This document shows positions 60,612-64,000 of a stretch of DNA of 64,000 nt, piece after piece. The stretch comes from Apricaphanius iberus (taxonomy: Eukaryota; Chordata; Actinopteri; Cyprinodontiformes; Aphaniidae). The DNA is taken from positions 496,001 through 560,000 of the forward strand of contig JAPXFQ010002919.1 in NCBI GenBank assembly GCA_028564705.1, in the 5' to 3' direction. Position numbers and translations under genes: made by a program. A model generated the notes under the pieces. It was not told where the DNA came from and did no database searches. It saw only the letters and a program-made list of their open reading frames with translations. The stretch's first letter is position 1; every line of letters begins with the position of its first letter.

Positions 60612-61136
60612 CTGATCATCCTCTTCATGAGACTATCCTACAGCAACAAGCTCTGTGGTAAGGATCAGACCAGACTACCTGCTGAGCGGCTGAGGTCATT
60701 TGGAGTCCAGGGAGCGCTGTTAAAGACCTTCTATGACCCTGTGGTGACTTCTGTCCTTTTTTACATTGTTGTATGTTGGAGCATTAGTATATCGACAGCT
60801 GAGAGGAAGAGATAAACTCATCAGGAAGGCCAGCTCTGTTCTAGTACGCACCCTGGATCCAGTACAGGTGGTTGGAAACAGAAGGACTCTGGTTAAAATA
60901 ACATCTCTAATGGAGAGAATCTCCCACCCCATGCATGGAAATGTTGCTGGATTGTAGAGCTCCTTCATTGACAGACTGCTGTATCCTAGATGCAGGAAGG
61001 AGCTTTTCTGCAGGTCCTTCCTCTCTGCAGCTGATAGACTGTTCAATCAAAACTGCTGCCAACAAACATGGATATTTACATCAGCTCTGTATATTGTTCT
61101 AATCAACAGAACAACACCACTACTGCTATAAATTGT
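60612..61136 (+). mobile_element. LINE ORF2 C-terminal fragment, plus orientation
   Basis: Reads LRSFGVQGALLKTFYDPVVT then SVLFYIVVCWSISISTAERK, with a frame change KASSVLVRTLDPVQVVGNRR and SSFIDRLLYPRCRKELFCRS. This is the LINE end with FYD.VV.S...Y.VVCW and a closing DRLL.PRC..E. It is inverted relative to the fragment at 59640-60135 and 5'-truncated. Confidence 0.65.
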
Positions 61137-61149
61137 ACCAATTTCTTTT

Positions 61150-61560
61150 TAAATCTATATATACTATCAGGTTGAATGTTGAATGTTGGTGGACAGCCAT
61201 TTTCAGGTCTCCAGAGATGCTCAATTGTGTTTGGGTCAAGGATCTGACTGGGCCAGTCAAGAACGGTCACAGAGTTATTCCAAAGCCACACCATTTTTTA
61301 TTTTAGGTGTGTGCTTAGGTCACTGTCGTGTTGAAAGGTGGAGCTTCAACCCAGTCTGTGGTCCTAATTACTCTGGTAGAAGTTTTCTTGCAGGATGTAC
61401 TTGGCCGCATTCATCTTTCCTTCAGTTACAACCAGTTCTGTCCCGGCAGCTGAAAAACACCCCCACAACATGATACTCCCACCACCATGTTTTACTGTAG
61501 GGTTTTGTTGGGCTGCTAAGGAGCAGTGCCTGGTTTTCTCCACATATACCACTTACAATT
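61150..61560 (-). mobile_element. Tc1-like transposase fragment
   Basis: The minus strand gives [33 protein letters not shown] and, after a break, NNSVTVLDWPSQILDPNTIE with HLWR. These match Tc1 [29 protein letters not shown] and VL.WPSQSPDLNPIE.LWR. Internal sequence is missing. Confidence 0.7.
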
Positions 61561-61794
61561 AAGGCCAGAGAGTTCAATTTCAAGCAGATTCTTTTTATTT
61601 TTTTCCCACAGTGACAACCACTGATTGTGGCCCCATTAACTTCATGTTAACGATAAAAACCTCCCATTTTAAACGTAAAATATGAAAAGTTCACCTACTG
61701 TGGCCTAAACAAGTCACAAATACCTCTATTCGCATGGATCTGAACTGCACATACAGTAGCCAATTGTTTTGAGTTTTGGACTTCTAAGGATTTA

Positions 61795-62289
61795 GGCCAT
61801 ATCCACACATAGCCGTTTAATAAAAAACCCAAAGATTTTCCACCGCTTCTTTAGAAAAAAAATCAGGATAAATGTGTTTTTCAGCACTTTCATAGACATG
61901 GCAAACCTGTAGGGGCAATAGTTCTCCCAAATCCTATCCACTCAGAGTAACTTTCTATTCTCTATATTCAGCCTGCAGCAGTAACAGAGCTCTAAAAGTA
62001 AACAAACAAACATGCTTTGACAATTGATGATTCCAACACAGCTCTGAGGGCTTAAATGCTGTTTCTGAGTGTAAATGCAGCTTGTGAAGTTACAGCACCT
62101 AAAACTTAGTTTTCATCCGTCCACACATAGATGCTGAAAATGGAGAAATAGCAGATCTCCAATTTGGCCAGATTTAAAAAAATGTTGGGTTTTTTTATGC
62201 CGAAAATCTCAGTTTACGTGTGGATGACAGGCCAAATCGTAGAAAAATATCTCAGTTTTCTGAGATACCCAGCTACATGTGGACAAGGC
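61795..62289. mobile_element. Non-autonomous hAT-like element with TCCACA.GTAGC ends
   Basis: GGCCATATCCACACATAGCC at the left is mirrored by AGCTACATGTGGACAAGGC at the right. Internal TTTCATCCGTCCACACATAG and TACGTGTGGATGACAGGCC repeat the motif. About 495 bp, no coding sequence. This type is abundant in fish genomes. Confidence 0.6.
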
Positions 62290-62615
62290 ATTAAATGTTC
62301 TGAAAGCTGAATCTGTGCTCCACTACCACACTGGAGACTGAAATACAATCATGATCTTAGTTTTAACTGCTTCAGCGGGAGTAAGTTCAGTAGTAAGCAC
62401 AACTTCTGTACAGGGTTACGGTTTTTGGAGCAGGACTGTGACTGCTCCAAAGCCTCCGTAAATCTTGAAACACACTGCTAGCTCATTGATAATGAGATGC
62501 CATGAAATTATGCACAAATGCTTCAAATGTAAATCTCTTGTCTGCACGACAAACGGACAAATTAATCTGTCAAAATTACAGAAACCCTCCATATTTATCC
62601 GCTACTGTAATAACT

Positions 62616-62638
62616 GCCCCCCCCCCCCAAAAAAAAAG
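62616..62638 (+). repeat. Poly-C / poly-A tract
   Basis: A run of C directly followed by a run of A. Low complexity. Confidence 0.9.
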
Positions 62639-62902
62639 GTCAAATAAGGAAATAATCCCTGCTTTTCATGAATTGGACGATACATATATCTCTCGCTTTT
62701 GACAAAGTCCAATTTGTTTTCAAGGTTTCAAAAACAGGAAAATTCCTAATGAGAAGTTAGAAATTAAATAACTGAGATTCAGTTGTTGAAATAGGCAACT
62801 TGATGCCTAAATCATAAAGTTCATCTCAGCAAAACCATTAATTAAACACATAATGAAAGGTATGATAATCTGCTACAATACCCATAATACTAAGGCTTAA
62901 GG

Positions 62903-63940
62903 TTTCATTCCATATATTCAAACTTCATTCCATATATTCAAACTTTCATTCCATATATTCAGACTTTCATTCTATATATTCAAACTTCATTCAATATATT
63001 CAGACTTTCATTCCATATATTCAAACTTCATTCCATATATTCAGACTTTCATTCTATATATTCAAACTTCATTCCATATATTCAAGGTTCATTCCATATA
63101 TTCAAACTTCATTCCATATATTCAGACTTTCATTCCATATATTCAGACTTTCATTCCATATATTCAAGGTTCATTCCATATATTCAAGGTTCATTCCATA
63201 TATTCAGACTTTCATTCCATATATTCAAGGTTCATTCCATATATTCAGACTTTCATTCCATATATTCAAGGTTCATTCCATATATTCAGACTTTCATTCC
63301 ATATATTCAAGGTTCATTCCATATATTCAGACTTTCATTCCATATATTCAAGGTTCATTCTATATATTCAAACTTCATTCCATATATTCAAGGTTCATTC
63401 CATATATTCAAACTTCATTCCATATATTCAGACTTTCATTACATATATTCAAGGTTCATTCCATATATTCAGACTTTCATTCCATATATTCAAGGTTCAT
63501 TCCATATATTCAGACTTTCATTCCATATATTCAAGGTTCATTCTATATATTCAAACTTCATTCCATATATTCAAACTTCATTCCATATATTCAGACTTTC
63601 ATTCCATATATTCAAGGTTCATTCCATATATTCAGACTTTCATTCCATATATTCAAGGTTCATTCTATATATTCAAACTTCATTCCATATATTCAAGGTT
63701 CATTCCATTTTTTCAAATTTCATTCCATATATTCAGACTTTCATTCCATATATTCAAGGTTCATTCCATATATTCAAACTTCATTCAATATATTCAGACT
63801 TTCATTCAATATATTCAGATTTTCATTCCATATATTCAAGGTTCATTCAATATATTAAAAGTTCGATCAATATATTCAGACTATCATTCAATATATTCAG
63901 TTTTACCTTCCATATATTCAAGGTTCATTCCATATATTCC
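62903..63940 (-). repeat. Right minisatellite array (~20-bp unit, about 50 copies)
   Basis: Units such as TTCATTCCATATATTCAAAC, TTCATTCCATATATTCAAGG and TTTCATTCCATATATTCAGA, i.e. the reverse complement of the left array. It is more than twice as long as the left array and lacks that array's GAACGTC units, so the two arms have evolved separately. Confidence 0.95.
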
Positions 63941-63989
63941 AACATATCAATATAAATATATAATATTTTCCTGAACGGCATGCCATAAT
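63941..63989 (-). repeat. Outer inverted end, right
   Basis: Ends CCTGAACGGCATGCCATAAT and runs into TATATATA at the window edge. Inverted copy of 55543-55588. Confidence 0.85.
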
Positions 63990-64000
63990 ATATATATACA

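Larger units (their letters stand above)
55543..63991. mobile_element. Large putative DNA transposon with inverted ends and subterminal minisatellites
   Basis: The outer left sequence 55543-55588 (starting TATTATGGCATGCCGTTCAG) recurs inverted at 63941-63989 with one base change and one indel by eye. Each end is followed inward by an array of the same ~20-bp repeat in opposite orientation, then by a short inverted match around ATTATGGGTA.TGTAG. Together these make compound inverted repeats of about 0.5 and 1.1 kb around an interior of about 6.8 kb. The interior shows Tc1, LINE and MITE debris but no transposase I recognise. Subterminal tandem repeats occur in CACTA, KDZ/Zisupton and vertebrate P-like elements, all possible. 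Alternatively, two solo ends inserted in opposite orientation. Confidence 0.6.

Overview
The window is AT-rich vertebrate DNA, very probably from a ray-finned (teleost) fish. It holds one large multi-exon gene on the + strand with GT/AG introns, surrounded by fish-type interspersed repeats: Tc1-like and hAT-like DNA transposons, L2/CR1-, Rex/Tx1- and L1-like LINE fragments, tRNA-derived SINEs and MITEs. There are no bacterial-style operons, rRNAs or CRISPR arrays. Every gene and family name here comes from reading translations and recalling families; nothing was searched.

Region 1 (1-39,890) is a MAP7-family gene whose best match is MAP7D1 (microtubule-associated protein 7 domain containing 1). 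Eighteen exons can be placed, from 4108 to the stop codon at 39044-39046. Intron phases are consistent throughout, and the spliced frame from the ATG at 4128 is 2295 nt (764 residues plus stop). The protein has an N-terminal Ser/Pro-rich tail, a basic Glu/Arg-rich coiled coil (microtubule binding in this family), a conserved middle segment, a long Ser/Pro-rich linker, the C-terminal MAP7 domain (kinesin-1 binding in this family) and a short conserved tail ending EVL. A 21-nt in-frame microexon (13466-13486) lengthens the first coiled coil. The open frame at the 5' end of the first visible exon suggests that an upstream exon and the promoter lie outside the window. The introns carry many repeats, including an unusually clean MITE with 51-bp inverted ends and a TTA duplication (31004-31294), a THAP-domain relic and a dispersed repeat with a second copy 36 kb away.

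Region 2 (39,890-55,490) is intergenic as far as I can see. It holds a fairly well preserved but inactivated Tc1-like transposon (41.1-42.55 kb), another Tc1 relic, LINE and SINE fragments and two MITE-like inverted-repeat elements.

Region 3 (55,543-63,991) is the most unusual part. About 8.45 kb is bounded by near-identical inverted ends of roughly 46-49 bp. Inside each end lies an array of a ~20-bp AT-rich repeat, about 20 copies on the left and about 50 in inverted orientation on the right, and inside each array a further short inverted match. It looks like a large DNA transposon with subterminal minisatellites whose interior has collected Tc1, LINE and MITE insertions. No transposase was recognised, so its superfamily is open.
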